Of a DNA stretch of 64,000 nucleotides, positions 43,989-52,667 are shown piece by piece. The notes beneath the pieces are model-generated. The model did no database searches and was not told where the DNA came from. It worked only from the letters and a program-made list of their open reading frames with translations. The position numbers and the translations under genes were made by a program. The stretch is taken from assembly GCF_000147075.1 (NCBI RefSeq), contig NC_014484.1, positions 310,001 through 374,000 of the forward strand, written 5' to 3'. Numbering within the stretch: the stretch's first letter is position 1; each line of letters begins with the position of its first letter. The DNA comes from Spirochaeta thermophila DSM 6192. GTDB taxonomy: Bacteria > Spirochaetota > Spirochaetia > Winmispirales > Winmispiraceae.

Positions 43989-44896
43989 TTTTTCGTGACT
44001 TTGTACTTCCTCACGAATCCGCAGGGATGGTAGCTCATCTTCGCCTGCCTGAGTCCCGGTAGGCCGAGGTCCTGTTCCCTGTTGATGTACCTGTAGTGTT
44101 TCGGGAGGGTGGCCGCAAAGGCGTGATTGATGAACTGGTAGATCCCCTTGTAGCCGGAGAGGGCCTTCTCGAAGTGTACGGCGAACATCCTCCCCCGTGC
44201 CACGGGTTCGCCCAGGGTGTAGGCCGCAGGACGGCCGTCCACATAGTAGAGGTACCCCCTGAGACGGAGGGTGCGGCAGAGGATGAGTGCCTCCCTGGCC
44301 GCCTCGTAGTCTCCTTCCTCACCCTTCTCCTCCTTCCATGCCTCGAGCACCGCAAGGGCGTCTTCGATTCTCGCCTTGGTGATGGGAACCTCCTCGTAGG
44401 TGTAGTTGTTGATGAAGGCCTTGATCATGTTCCGCTTCTTGTGATACTTGCGGCCCGAGAGGTCGGCGAGATCCTCCCTCCGGTAGAGGTAGTCGAAGTT
44501 GTCTCTGTCCTCCTCCACCACGTATCCCTTCTCCTCGAGTCGGGTCCGGAACTCCCGACAGTGGGACTCCGAGAGGTTCTTGAGGAAGTCGTGGGTCCGG
44601 AAGAGGTCCTCGAGCACGTCCCATTCCGGAAGCCCGCAGGGGAGCATGAAGAAGCGTTTCCCCTCCTTGTGCCCCGAGATGGCGAAGGTTCCTCCGGGGA
44701 GCATGGTGATGCGGTAGGAATAGGTGTGACGGAAGAGGTACAGGTCGGCGAAGGTGAACTCCGAGATCCCCTCGGGGATCATCACGAGCCGGGGATGGAG
44801 GAGGGGCCGCATGGAGAGATCGAGGGGGCCCCACTCGGGATACGAGGGGACTTCCGTCTGGATGTCGCTGGTGAGGGAACCGGTATATTCAGCCAT
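43985..44896 (-). CDS. DUF2156 protein (LPG-synthase C-terminal-like acyltransferase fold)
   Basis: 303-residue cytoplasmic protein of the GNAT-like DUF2156/phosphatidylglycerol lysyltransferase C-terminal family, without the membrane domain of MprF. Typical segments: FTFADLYLFRHTYSYRITML, DNFDYLYRREDLADLSGRKYHKKRN, YLYYVDGRPAAYTLGE, FEKALSGYKGIYQFINHAFA, YINREQDLGLPGLRQAK. The function is unknown; related proteins transfer aminoacyl or acyl groups. ATG 44896 is six nt after a -10 box with no Shine-Dalgarno; longer frames would read through the promoter. Divergent from pepT. Confidence 0.85.
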   Translation of the reverse strand: MAEYTGSLTSDIQTEVPSYPEWGPLDLSMRPLLHPRLVMIPEGISEFTFADLYLFRHTYSYRITMLPGGTFAISGHKEGKRFFMLPCGLPEWDVLEDLFRTHDFLKNLSESHCREFRTRLEEKGYVVEEDRDNFDYLYRREDLADLSGRKYHKKRNMIKAFINNYTYEEVPITKARIEDALAVLEAWKEEKGEEGDYEAAREALILCRTLRLRGYLYYVDGRPAAYTLGEPVARGRMFAVHFEKALSGYKGIYQFINHAFAATLPKHYRYINREQDLGLPGLRQAKMSYHPCGFVRKYKVTKK

Positions 44897-44902
44897 ATCT
44901 AT

Positions 44903-44931
44903 ACAATATGAAAAACCCGCCTTCCCGTAAA
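44903..44931 (-). promoter_or_regulatory. leaderless promoter of the DUF2156 gene
   Basis: Minus strand TTTACG (44931-44926), 17-nt spacer, TATTGT (44908-44903), then six nt and ATG 44896. Confidence 0.65.
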
Positions 44932-44939
44932 GGGAATAC

Positions 44940-44969
44940 TTTACTCGGTGGAGGGCCCTGCGGTATGGT
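44940..44969 (+). promoter_or_regulatory. possible leaderless promoter of pepT
   Basis: TTTACT (44940-44945), 18-nt spacer, TATGGT (44964-44969), then six nt and ATG 44976. The -35 match is modest. Confidence 0.45.
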
Positions 44970-44975
44970 GGCCTC

Positions 44976-46262
44976 ATGAACGGGAACAGGTTTCACAAGG
45001 ATATCGAGGATATCGAGATAGACTCCCAGCGGTTGCTCGAACGCTTCCTCACGTATGTGAGGGTGGGGACCTCGTCCGACAGGAAGAGTGCTTCCTCGCC
45101 GAGCACCCCCTCCCAGTGGGACCTCCTTCGGCTCCTCGAGAGGGAGTGCGAGGGGCTGGGCCTGGAGATCTCGTTGAGCGATCGGGGATGTCTCTACGCC
45201 GAGCTTCCCCCCACACCGGGGTGTGAGGACAGCACGCCCCTCTGTTTCTTCACCCATGTGGACACCTCTGAGGATGCCCCGGGAGAGGGCGTGACTCCTG
45301 TCGTGCATCGTGGGTACCGGGGGGGCGATCTCCGGCTCCCCCACGGTCGTATCACCCTCGAGGAGGCGCCCGAGCTCGCCCGTTATGCAGGCGCGCCGAT
45401 CGTCACCTCGGACGGGACGACCCTCCTCGGTGCGGACGACAAGGCGGGGATCGCCGAGGTGATGAGCGCCGTGGAGACCCTGGTGCGCCATCCTGAGGTG
45501 GCGCACGGCCCGGTCATGCTCGTCTTCACCACCGACGAGGAGGTGGGGAGGGGGACCGAGGGGCTCGACTTCGATCGGATCGTAGGGAGGGTCTGTTACA
45601 CCGTGGACGGAGGAGAGGAGGGCTCGTTGGAGACCGAGTGTTTTCACGCCTGGAAGGTGGTGGCGGAATGCACGGGTCGTCCGGTGCATCCGGGGACCGC
45701 ACGGGGGAAGCTCGTCAATGCAGTGAGCATGGCGTCCCTCCTCGTCTCCCTCCTCCCACGTAACGAGAGTCCCGAGGCGACCGACGGTGAGTACGGTTTC
45801 TACTATCCGTTGGGAATCGAGGGTGAGGTGCACCGGGCCAGGGTGGAGATCCTCCTCAGGGACTTCGAGAGCGGGGAGATGGACCGGAGGAAGGAGGCCC
45901 TACGGGCCCTCGCCCGTGCGGTGGAGGCGGCCTTTCCGGGTGGCGGGGTGTCCCTCTCCTTCGAGGAACAGTACCGGAACATGGGCGAGGTAGAAGGAGG
46001 GGATCCCCGCATCGTGGACTATGCCCGGAGGGCGGTGGAGGACGTGTGCGGTGAGGTGAAGGTGCGCAGGATCAGGGGGGGGACCGACGGGGCGAGGATC
46101 GCCGAACGGCTCGGGCAGCCGGTACCCAACCTCTTCACCGGGGCGATGCTCATGCATTCCACCCATGAGTGGGTGGCGCTTCCGGTCATGGAACGTGCGG
46201 CGGCGGTGGTCCTGAGACTCATTTCCCTTTGGACAGATTCCGAAAATAGTGGTACACTATAG
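44976..46262 (+). CDS. pepT: peptidase T (tripeptidase), M20B
   Basis: Zinc aminotripeptidase completing peptide breakdown in the cytoplasm. The 428 residues carry FTHVDTSEDAPG (His/Asp), TSDGTTLLGADDKAG (about 148-162, bridging Asp), FTTDEEVGRG (about 184-193, catalytic Glu pair), VDGGEEGSLE, and the final His in LMHSTHEWV. All catalytic residues are present, unlike the M20-like protein at 9492. No ribosome-binding site is visible before ATG 44976. It probably processes peptides imported by systems such as Opp. Confidence 0.94.
   Translation: MNGNRFHKDIEDIEIDSQRLLERFLTYVRVGTSSDRKSASSPSTPSQWDLLRLLERECEGLGLEISLSDRGCLYAELPPTPGCEDSTPLCFFTHVDTSEDAPGEGVTPVVHRGYRGGDLRLPHGRITLEEAPELARYAGAPIVTSDGTTLLGADDKAGIAEVMSAVETLVRHPEVAHGPVMLVFTTDEEVGRGTEGLDFDRIVGRVCYTVDGGEEGSLETECFHAWKVVAECTGRPVHPGTARGKLVNAVSMASLLVSLLPRNESPEATDGEYGFYYPLGIEGEVHRARVEILLRDFESGEMDRRKEALRALARAVEAAFPGGGVSLSFEEQYRNMGEVEGGDPRIVDYARRAVEDVCGEVKVRRIRGGTDGARIAERLGQPVPNLFTGAMLMHSTHEWVALPVMERAAAVVLRLISLWTDSENSGTL
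46229..46258 (+). promoter_or_regulatory. promoter of the lipoprotein at 46275
   Basis: TTGGAC (46229-46234), 18-nt spacer, TACACT (46253-46258), inside the end of pepT. An overlapping TATAGT lies at 46258. The leader would be very short (about 5-10 nt) but contains GAGGGAAC. Confidence 0.6.
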
Positions 46263-46274
46263 TATAGAGGGAAC

Positions 46275-47606
46275 ATGAAAGGGCGGGCCCGCGGATACAG
46301 TGCCTTTCTCGTGGCAGGACTCCTCCTCCTCGTCGGAGCGGGGGGAGGGTGTTCGTACGGCTTCCTCCAGGAGAGCAAGGTGGAGATCTCGGGGGTCAGC
46401 GACGGAGAGGTGGTCTCGCATCAGGGGGTATCCGTGCTGGTGCTGGTGGAATCCGCCGAGGAGGAGACCTCCCCGCCGGAGAGGGAGCTCTCCATCGAAC
46501 TCCTCCGGATCGATGGGGAGATCCTCCTCTCTTCAACGCAGGTCCTTCCCGAGAACGATGAACATCAGTGGGCATTGGATGTCGCATTTCCCGACGATAT
46601 GGAAGAAGGATGGTACCGCCTCAGGTTCGTCTACCTCGAGAACGGAGTGAGAGGGGAGGAGGTCGAACGGTGGATCTTCTATGCCTCCTCGCCCGAGGAG
46701 TACGGGATCCTGAGGATAGAGGCCCACCCTCCCATCGCGAGACCGAAGGCCGAGGTGCTCGTGGAAGGCAGAGTCCGGCTTCCCGAGGATGCCGACGCAT
46801 GGATACGGTGGAAGGCCGGGGAGAAGGTCGTCCAGGAGGGGTGGTACTCCGAGGGGGCTCAGGTCCTCAGATGGCAGGTTCCCGAGGAAGAGGGAGCCTA
46901 TACGCTCACCATGGAACTCTTCCCCCTCTGGAGCGAAGAAGCGTACCCCGAGTTCTCCTCTTCGCTCAGCTCACGCGGTTCCATCGTGGTGGGTGAGGTG
47001 GGCGAGGCCCTTCCCGGGGAACTGGGGCCCAATGCCGACTATCTCTTCCTCTATCACTTCAGGGGTGATTTCGTGAACGACGGCTCCGCGGGAGACGAGC
47101 CGGATGGGACCGCTCTCCAGGTGGAAGGGAAGCCCCTGCTCTCGTACGAGGATGGGACCCTCGGCTATCTCATAGGGGGGGACTCCCGACTGGTCTTCCC
47201 GATTTCCTCCTCTCTCCAGTCGTCCGCATGGAAGTTCGAGATGAGGGGGCTCGTGAAGGCTGCTCCCGAAGGAGAGGAGCGCGCGCCCTTCGTCCTGGTG
47301 GAGGGGAGTGGGGCGCGTCTCGAGGTATGGGGCGGAGGGGGGACGCTGGTCCTGCGACAGAGGGACCCATCCGGGACGAATGACCTCGCGACGCTCACGA
47401 TGGCGGGCTCGTCCCTCGTCCTCGACTTCGCCTATTCCACGGGGGACTATGTGGTGAGCCTGGAGGGTACGGAGGAGGTGAAGGCTCGAGTTCCGGGGTT
47501 CCGGCCGCGCCGGGTGGTACTTCAGGATGGGGGGACCCGGTTCCTCGTCGACGAGCTGGGGCTCCGCATGGAAAACAGTTCTCACAGTTCTACGGAAACT
47601 CCCTGA
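46275..47606 (+). CDS. lipoprotein of unknown function with Ig-like and LamG-like regions
   Basis: 443 residues. Signal peptide with lipobox-like GAGGGC (Cys about 27), then beta-rich Ig-like stretches (VEISGVSDGEVVSHQGVSVLV; WYRLRFVYLENGVRGEEVERW) and a C-terminal concanavalin/LamG-like part (LFLYHFRGDFVNDGSAGDEPDGTALQ order, then FRPRRVVLQDGGTRFLVDELGL). This suggests an extracytoplasmic binding protein. It precedes a run of exported proteins at 47655-52604 and may belong with them. Confidence 0.75.
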   Translation: MKGRARGYSAFLVAGLLLLVGAGGGCSYGFLQESKVEISGVSDGEVVSHQGVSVLVLVESAEEETSPPERELSIELLRIDGEILLSSTQVLPENDEHQWALDVAFPDDMEEGWYRLRFVYLENGVRGEEVERWIFYASSPEEYGILRIEAHPPIARPKAEVLVEGRVRLPEDADAWIRWKAGEKVVQEGWYSEGAQVLRWQVPEEEGAYTLTMELFPLWSEEAYPEFSSSLSSRGSIVVGEVGEALPGELGPNADYLFLYHFRGDFVNDGSAGDEPDGTALQVEGKPLLSYEDGTLGYLIGGDSRLVFPISSSLQSSAWKFEMRGLVKAAPEGEERAPFVLVEGSGARLEVWGGGGTLVLRQRDPSGTNDLATLTMAGSSLVLDFAYSTGDYVVSLEGTEEVKARVPGFRPRRVVLQDGGTRFLVDELGLRMENSSHSSTETP

Positions 47607-47654
47607 TATTGTGCCGAGAGTGTACTATACTTTCTGTCAAGGAGGGATCGCTCC

Positions 47655-49004
47655 ATGATCGACCGAAGGCCGAAGTTCTCTCTATGTGTCGTACTCCTCC
47701 TCGCGGGGATCATCTCTCTCTCCGCCCAGGAACTCTCCACCAGGCAGGAGGTGGCGGTCTTCAAGGTGTACAACGCCGCGGGCAACGTGCCCGAGGAGGT
47801 GATCGCCTCCCTCTCCGAGATGGTGCGGGCCACGGTGGTGAAGATGGGAAGGTTCGATGTGATAGGCTACTCCCAGAGCATCTCGTCCGGGGACCTCGAT
47901 TCGTTCATCGCCCGGCTCAAGGAGTACAAGGAGGCCGCGGCCGAGATACCGGAGGAGGTGCTCATGGGCCACGAGGCCTTCACCGAGGCGGATTTCAGGC
48001 GGCTCCTGGGATCCTTCATGGTGATCGTACCTCAGCTCTCGCTTTTCGAGCTTGAGAGGACGCGGGCCGGTTACAAGAGCTATCTCCGGCTCGATGTCAC
48101 GGTGTACAACGTGGCGGATGACAGCGTGGAGTCACAGTTCTCCATCGAGGCGGATGGGGCGTCGAAGACCAGGACCGAGGCCCTCACCGAGGCCCTCGAC
48201 ATGGTCCCCACGTTTCTCGAGTACGAGCTCAGGAAGGCCTTCGTGGTGCGTACTACGGTGCTCGAGGTGGAGGGAGGGGAGATCTACCTCGAATTCGGAA
48301 GGAACATGGGCCTTCAGGTGGGGGATGAGTTCGTGCTCCTCCTCGCCGACATCTCTCCCCTGGGAAGGGAGCGGGTGCGGGAGTCGGGGCTCCTCCTCGT
48401 CAAGGAGGTGCAGGAGGACTACAGCGTGGCCATCCCCCTCTATGCCGCACGACGGCCCACGGTGGGCGATCAGCTCCAGGAGGTTCCCCGGGTGGGGGTG
48501 GAGGTGCTCCCGTACCTCAACTATGTGGTATCCCCCCAGTCCGCGGAACGCGACGAGAACGTTGCCTCCTTCGGCGTCAGGGCCACGGTCTCGCGAGGGT
48601 TTTTCGATTTCAGGCCCACGGTGGGATTCGAGTTCCCCTTCAGGATGTGGGCCCTCGTGGCGATGATCTTCGATTACATCCCGATCCAGACGTACGTGGG
48701 TGCGGAGATCACCAACTGGTACCTCGGCCGTCTCCAGATCGCCCCCACCCTGGTGGTGGGAGCCGGAGGGCTCTTCCCTCTCGAGGAGGAGGAGCGTGAC
48801 GAGGGATTCCTCGTGATGACCCATTTCGGCGGGAAGGCCTTTCTCTCGCTCAGCTACCTCGTCTCGAGGGACGTGAAGCTCACGGTTGAGCCGGGTTTCT
48901 CGTTGTGGTTCGGTCTCGCCGACGAGGCGCTGGGTGATCTCATCGATGTGGCACGGACGTACTACGGGCCGTCGTTCTCGCTCGCGGTGACGTTCAAACA
49001 GTGA
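47655..49004 (+). CDS. CsgG/FlgT-like exported protein with beta-barrel-like C-terminus
   Basis: 449 residues. Signal peptide (about 1-24, ending LSAQ). The first about 190 residues look like the CsgG/TolB-type domain (VAVFKVYNAAGNVPEEVIASLSEMVRATVVKMGRFDVIGYSQ). A middle segment with GLQVGDEFVLLL and LLVKEVQEDYSVAIP resembles the FlgT C-terminal SH3-like domain. The last about 160 residues have alternating aromatic strands ending in VTFKQ, like an outer-membrane barrel. GGAGGG lies before ATG 47655. First gene of a four-gene run of related exported proteins. Function unknown; domain calls are by pattern. Confidence 0.7.
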   Translation: MIDRRPKFSLCVVLLLAGIISLSAQELSTRQEVAVFKVYNAAGNVPEEVIASLSEMVRATVVKMGRFDVIGYSQSISSGDLDSFIARLKEYKEAAAEIPEEVLMGHEAFTEADFRRLLGSFMVIVPQLSLFELERTRAGYKSYLRLDVTVYNVADDSVESQFSIEADGASKTRTEALTEALDMVPTFLEYELRKAFVVRTTVLEVEGGEIYLEFGRNMGLQVGDEFVLLLADISPLGRERVRESGLLLVKEVQEDYSVAIPLYAARRPTVGDQLQEVPRVGVEVLPYLNYVVSPQSAERDENVASFGVRATVSRGFFDFRPTVGFEFPFRMWALVAMIFDYIPIQTYVGAEITNWYLGRLQIAPTLVVGAGGLFPLEEEERDEGFLVMTHFGGKAFLSLSYLVSRDVKLTVEPGFSLWFGLADEALGDLIDVARTYYGPSFSLAVTFKQ

Positions 49005-49029
49005 GGAATCTTTGCAAGGAGGAGTGAGT

Positions 49030-50331
49030 ATGAGAAAGGTGTCGACCATAGGTGGGGTCGCCTTCCTGTTGGTCTTCGGGATCGTCCTGACCGCGGGGTG
49101 TGCCTCGCAGCGCGCCTCGGGTGGTGCTCCTGCCCAGGTCCCCCGCGACGTGGTGGAGGCCCACGGAGAGGGGGCGACCCTCGGGGAGGCGCTCTCTGCC
49201 GCGAAGGTGGATGCGATCAGACGAGGGGTGATCGTCCTTCTCGGACCGGAGGTGGAGCAGGCGCACAGGGCGAGGCTCGAAGAGGTGCTCTATCGCACGA
49301 GCAACCCGAACGCCTTCCTCCACATGGAGACGCTCGAGAACCTCAGGAAGGAGAACGTGGGGAGTATCGACGAGCCTCGATACGTGTACGATCTGAGGGT
49401 GCGGGTGAAGCTCGACGCCATCCAGAAAGTGCTCGATGCGAACGGGATACCGGGTGGGTCCGGAGCCCCGGCGGCCGAAGCCCCTCGACCTTCCACGGGA
49501 GAGGTGCAGGGGACTGCATCCGGAGGGGCCGGTTTGACGCCTGAGGAACAACGTTTCCTCGAACAGTACCTCGAGCGGCTCACCTACATGGTATACTTCT
49601 CCGAGGACTCGAAGGAGGACCCGTTCCTCATGAAGTCGGCAGTCTCCATGGCGAACAGCTACCTGGCCTCGCAGGGCTTCTCGCTCATCGACATCGATCA
49701 GATCGAGCGGCTCAAGGAGGAGCAGCGCATGGTCTACGAGGAGGAGACCGGCGAGGCGGTGTCCATCATCCAGTGGATCGCCCAGCGGCTGAATGCAGAT
49801 GTCTACCTCGAGATCGACGCGGTCACCGAGGGGGAGACGAAGGGCGAGAACCACTACGGGAGCGCCAAGGTCACCGTCAAGATCTTCGACCCGTCGACGG
49901 GTGCGCTCCTTGGTTCGGTTCCCTACAGCAGCCCCCGGACGTTCAGCCGGGTCTCGCAGTTCGACGCCGTCTCCAACGCCCTGCAGTCCACGATCTACAA
50001 GGCCATGCCCGTGGCGGTGGGGCAGGCGAAGCAGCTCCTCGCCAGGGCCTACAGCCGGGGGATCCGTTACGACCTGGTGCTCGAGGGTACGCCCGACGCG
50101 AGGGTGGTGGCGGCCTTCAGGTCGGCCTTGCGGAAAGAGGAACGGGTGAAGGACATCCAGACCGTGTATCAGACCAGAGAAGAGACGAAGTTTGCGGTAT
50201 ATTTTCTAGGGAGAACGGAGGAGCTCGAGGAGCTCGTCTACGAAGTGGCGGATACCGTTGCGGGCCTCGAGTACCTCGAGCCCGTGTTGATACGAGGAAA
50301 GTCGTTGACTTTCAACACCGGACTGGAATGA
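49030..50331 (+). CDS. FlgT/LPP20-like lipoprotein
   Basis: 433 residues with lipobox LTAGC (about residue 22). The N-terminal domain (about 40-145: EGATLGEALSAAKVDAIRRGVIVLLG, YVYDLRVRVKLDAIQKVLDANGI) has the repeated-helix pattern of the FlgT N-domain/LPP20 fold. A Pro/Ala linker is followed by a CsgG-like domain (about 180-330: MANSYLASQGFSLIDIDQIERL, INQ-type IQWIAQRLNADVYLEID) and a third alpha/beta region. AAGGAGG precedes ATG 49030. Probably anchored in the outer membrane and assembled with its neighbours. Confidence 0.7.
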   Translation: MRKVSTIGGVAFLLVFGIVLTAGCASQRASGGAPAQVPRDVVEAHGEGATLGEALSAAKVDAIRRGVIVLLGPEVEQAHRARLEEVLYRTSNPNAFLHMETLENLRKENVGSIDEPRYVYDLRVRVKLDAIQKVLDANGIPGGSGAPAAEAPRPSTGEVQGTASGGAGLTPEEQRFLEQYLERLTYMVYFSEDSKEDPFLMKSAVSMANSYLASQGFSLIDIDQIERLKEEQRMVYEEETGEAVSIIQWIAQRLNADVYLEIDAVTEGETKGENHYGSAKVTVKIFDPSTGALLGSVPYSSPRTFSRVSQFDAVSNALQSTIYKAMPVAVGQAKQLLARAYSRGIRYDLVLEGTPDARVVAAFRSALRKEERVKDIQTVYQTREETKFAVYFLGRTEELEELVYEVADTVAGLEYLEPVLIRGKSLTFNTGLE

Positions 50332-50367
50332 GTCCGGAATGATACTTCCACATGTAAGGGGGAACGT

Positions 50368-51045
50368 ATGAGACGAGGAGTAATGGTCATGCTCGCGGTC
50401 CTCGCCCTGGTCGTACTGGCAGTCGCCGGGTGTAAGGGAGCGCCGGAGGAGAAGCCGCAGGAGCCCAAGCCCCAGGTCGAGGTGAAGCCCGTGGCGAAGA
50501 AGCCCGACATCATCGATCACAAGAACTACAAGTGGGGGAAGGACGTCCCCGATTGGGTCCTCATGGATGTCGCGGAGCTGGAACAGCTTCCCGAGTACAA
50601 GGACCTCTACCTGTTCAAGTTCGAGTCCCCCAGGGCCAAGGATCTCGAGGGGGCCCGCCTCTACGTGGAGAACATGCAGGCGGCCACGGAGATCGCGCGG
50701 CAGGTGAGCCTGAGGGTGCAGCAGAAGTTCGCGGGTGCGGCGGCCGGCGATCTCGACAGGCTCGAGACCTACATGGAGACCGTGGTGAAGACCCTCGCCC
50801 AGGCCACCATCGTGGGATTCAAGAAGCTCGACGACTACTGGGTGCTCATGAGGTACTACAGGGAGGACGGGTCCGTGGAAGAGGACGCCTATACGTACGT
50901 GGCCCTCTACGGTGTGGAACGGCGCACCCTGGATGAGCTGGTGCGGAGGGCCCTCGAGAACGCGGACGAGCAGGTGAAGCCCAGAAGCGAGGAAGAGAAG
51001 ACCGCGAGGGACAGGGTGAAGGAGGCCTTCGAGGAAGGCTTCTGA
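50368..51045 (+). CDS. LPP20-like lipoprotein
   Basis: 225 residues; lipobox VAGC (about residue 22), a Pro/Glu/Lys-rich linker, then an LPP20-type domain beginning VPDWVLMDVAELEQLPEYKDLYLF with the helix ARLYVENMQAATEIARQVSLRVQQKF. AAGGGGG precedes ATG 50368. Same fold class as the proteins at 49030 and 51144. Ends at an intrinsic terminator. Confidence 0.75.
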   Translation: MRRGVMVMLAVLALVVLAVAGCKGAPEEKPQEPKPQVEVKPVAKKPDIIDHKNYKWGKDVPDWVLMDVAELEQLPEYKDLYLFKFESPRAKDLEGARLYVENMQAATEIARQVSLRVQQKFAGAAAGDLDRLETYMETVVKTLAQATIVGFKKLDDYWVLMRYYREDGSVEEDAYTYVALYGVERRTLDELVRRALENADEQVKPRSEEEKTARDRVKEAFEEGF

Positions 51046-51060
51046 TACGAAAAGATCGAC

Positions 51061-51090
51061 GCCCCACCCCGAAAGGGTGGGGCCTCTTTT
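51061..51090 (+). terminator. intrinsic terminator within the exported-protein cluster
   Basis: GCCCCACCC / GGGTGGGGC stem (9 bp, 5-nt loop CGAAA) followed by CTCTTTT. Confidence 0.85.
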
Positions 51091-51143
51091 CTGGTGTGTT
51101 GCATATGCGACGATCTGTCGAAGATGAGAAAGAGGAGCGTACC

Positions 51144-52604
51144 ATGAGACACGTGAGCGGTTGGTTCTATGCGGCACTCGCCGTACTCTTTTTCTCCGCG
51201 TGCACCTCTCCTGGATCTGCCAGGAAAGAGGCCCCTCCGGATTGGGTCCTCTCTCCGCCCCAAGGTGACGACCGCTACGAGTACTTCGTGGGGTACGCGG
51301 TCGATCCTTCGAGCAGGGTGAAGGCCGAGGATGCGGCCACGCAGGCCCTCATCTCCGAGATCATGCGTTTCATGGGGGTCCGTATCACCGCCGAGACCAC
51401 GGGCGAAGCACAGGCCTCCCTGGAAGAGTTCTCAGTGGCCCTTGGCAGGACCGTGAAGGAGGAGGGGAGCGCCCGGGTCTCGGGGTTCAAGGTGGTGGAC
51501 AGATACTGGTACGAGGACGAGAACGGTATCACGGTCTACATCCTTGCCAGGTACGAACGCGATGCCCTTCTCGAGGAGAAGGCACGGCTCGAAGCTCTCT
51601 TCAAGGAGGCGGAGGAGGCCATTTCCGGACCCGAACGGCGGGGTGAACGCCTTCTCATGGAGGGACGATACGCCGAGGCTGCGGTTGCCTTCCTCGATGC
51701 GGCGCGGGCTGCGGCCTCGAGTTCCCTCGAGAACCGCGAGGTGCGGTTCCAGCGGAACCTGGACAAGGCCGTGCGGGCCTTGCAACCGCTCGAGATAGAG
51801 GTGCTGCGGGACAATCTCACCACATATGTGGGTGAAGCGTTCCCTGCTGAGTTCCAGGGGAGGGTGGTGCGAGAGGGAGAGGGGGTCGTGGGTGCCACCC
51901 TGCTCGTCTCCTATCGCGAGACTACGTCCGCAGGGAGGATGCGGGTCCGTACCGTCCCCGTGGTCACGGGGGATGGCGGTGGATTTTCGTTCTCGCTCCC
52001 CGTGATGCAGGTGCCGGGGAGCGGGGAGATCACGGTGCGGCTCGATCTCTCGTCGGCACTCGAGCTCCTGGAAGACCTCCCCGGAACCTTCCGGGAGGCC
52101 GCGGATGCGGTGAAGAAGGTGGTGCTCTCCAAGCAGGCGGTGTTCCACTACAGGGTGGAATCGCGCAGCAAGACGGTGCCCACGGGGGTGCTCATCCTCG
52201 ACCTCGATTCCTCCGGAGGACTCCTCAAGGAGCGCGGCACCGAGAGAGGGCTCATGAGGCTCCTCTCGCAGGAGGGTTTCTCCCTCAAGGGTATCCCCGA
52301 GGGCGTGGAGACGCTCTCGAAACAGGGGGATGAGGCCTTCGTTTCGTGGGCCCGCGCGCGCAGGGACATCGCGAGGGTGATCGTGGGGAATGCGAGGATC
52401 GACGAGTTCTCCGAGGATGGCGACGGGGTGATGGTCCGGGTGAGTGGATATGTGAAGGTCGTGGATCTCGTGACCGGTCGGGTGATCGCCACCGCCGAGG
52501 CCTTCAAGCGGGCTCGGGGGAGATCGGTCGAGGCCGCCCTCGCCGCGGCCTTCGCGAGCCTGGGGGAGGTTCTGGGCGAGAAGGTCCTCGCCTCGCTCCC
52601 GTAG
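51144..52604 (+). CDS. LPP20/CsgG-like lipoprotein
   Basis: 486 residues; lipobox FFSAC (about residue 19). An LPP20 domain (about 30-150) starts PPDWVLSPPQGDDRYEYFVG and has AEDAATQALISEIMRFMGVRI; a short TPR-like helix pair (GERLLMEGRYAEAAVAFLDAAR) follows, then a beta-sandwich (about 235-300) and a C-terminal CsgG-like domain (about 350-480: LMRLLSQEGFSLKGIPEG, ARVIVGNARIDEFSEDGDGVM, ATAEAFKRARGRSVEAALAAA). AGAGGAG precedes ATG 51144, which I prefer to the earlier ATG 51096. Function unknown. Confidence 0.72.
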   Translation: MRHVSGWFYAALAVLFFSACTSPGSARKEAPPDWVLSPPQGDDRYEYFVGYAVDPSSRVKAEDAATQALISEIMRFMGVRITAETTGEAQASLEEFSVALGRTVKEEGSARVSGFKVVDRYWYEDENGITVYILARYERDALLEEKARLEALFKEAEEAISGPERRGERLLMEGRYAEAAVAFLDAARAAASSSLENREVRFQRNLDKAVRALQPLEIEVLRDNLTTYVGEAFPAEFQGRVVREGEGVVGATLLVSYRETTSAGRMRVRTVPVVTGDGGGFSFSLPVMQVPGSGEITVRLDLSSALELLEDLPGTFREAADAVKKVVLSKQAVFHYRVESRSKTVPTGVLILDLDSSGGLLKERGTERGLMRLLSQEGFSLKGIPEGVETLSKQGDEAFVSWARARRDIARVIVGNARIDEFSEDGDGVMVRVSGYVKVVDLVTGRVIATAEAFKRARGRSVEAALAAAFASLGEVLGEKVLASLP

Positions 52605-52616
52605 ATTCCCTCCGAT

Positions 52617-52666
52617 GACACACCCCCGGTTTTTTCGTATCTTTGTGGTACATCCGGGGGTGTGTC
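52617..52666 (+). promoter_or_regulatory. 13-bp inverted repeat enclosing the mnmE leader
   Basis: GACACACCCCCGG (52617-52629) pairs perfectly with CCGGGGGTGTGTC (52654-52666) across a 24-nt loop containing a T7 run; the right arm holds the GGGGGTG that would serve as RBS for ATG 52668. A promoter ATGACA-18-TATCTT (52615-52644) lies across the left arm and loop. In read-through RNA the hairpin would bury the RBS; transcripts from the internal promoter would escape it. Confidence 0.5.
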
Positions 52667-52667
52667 T

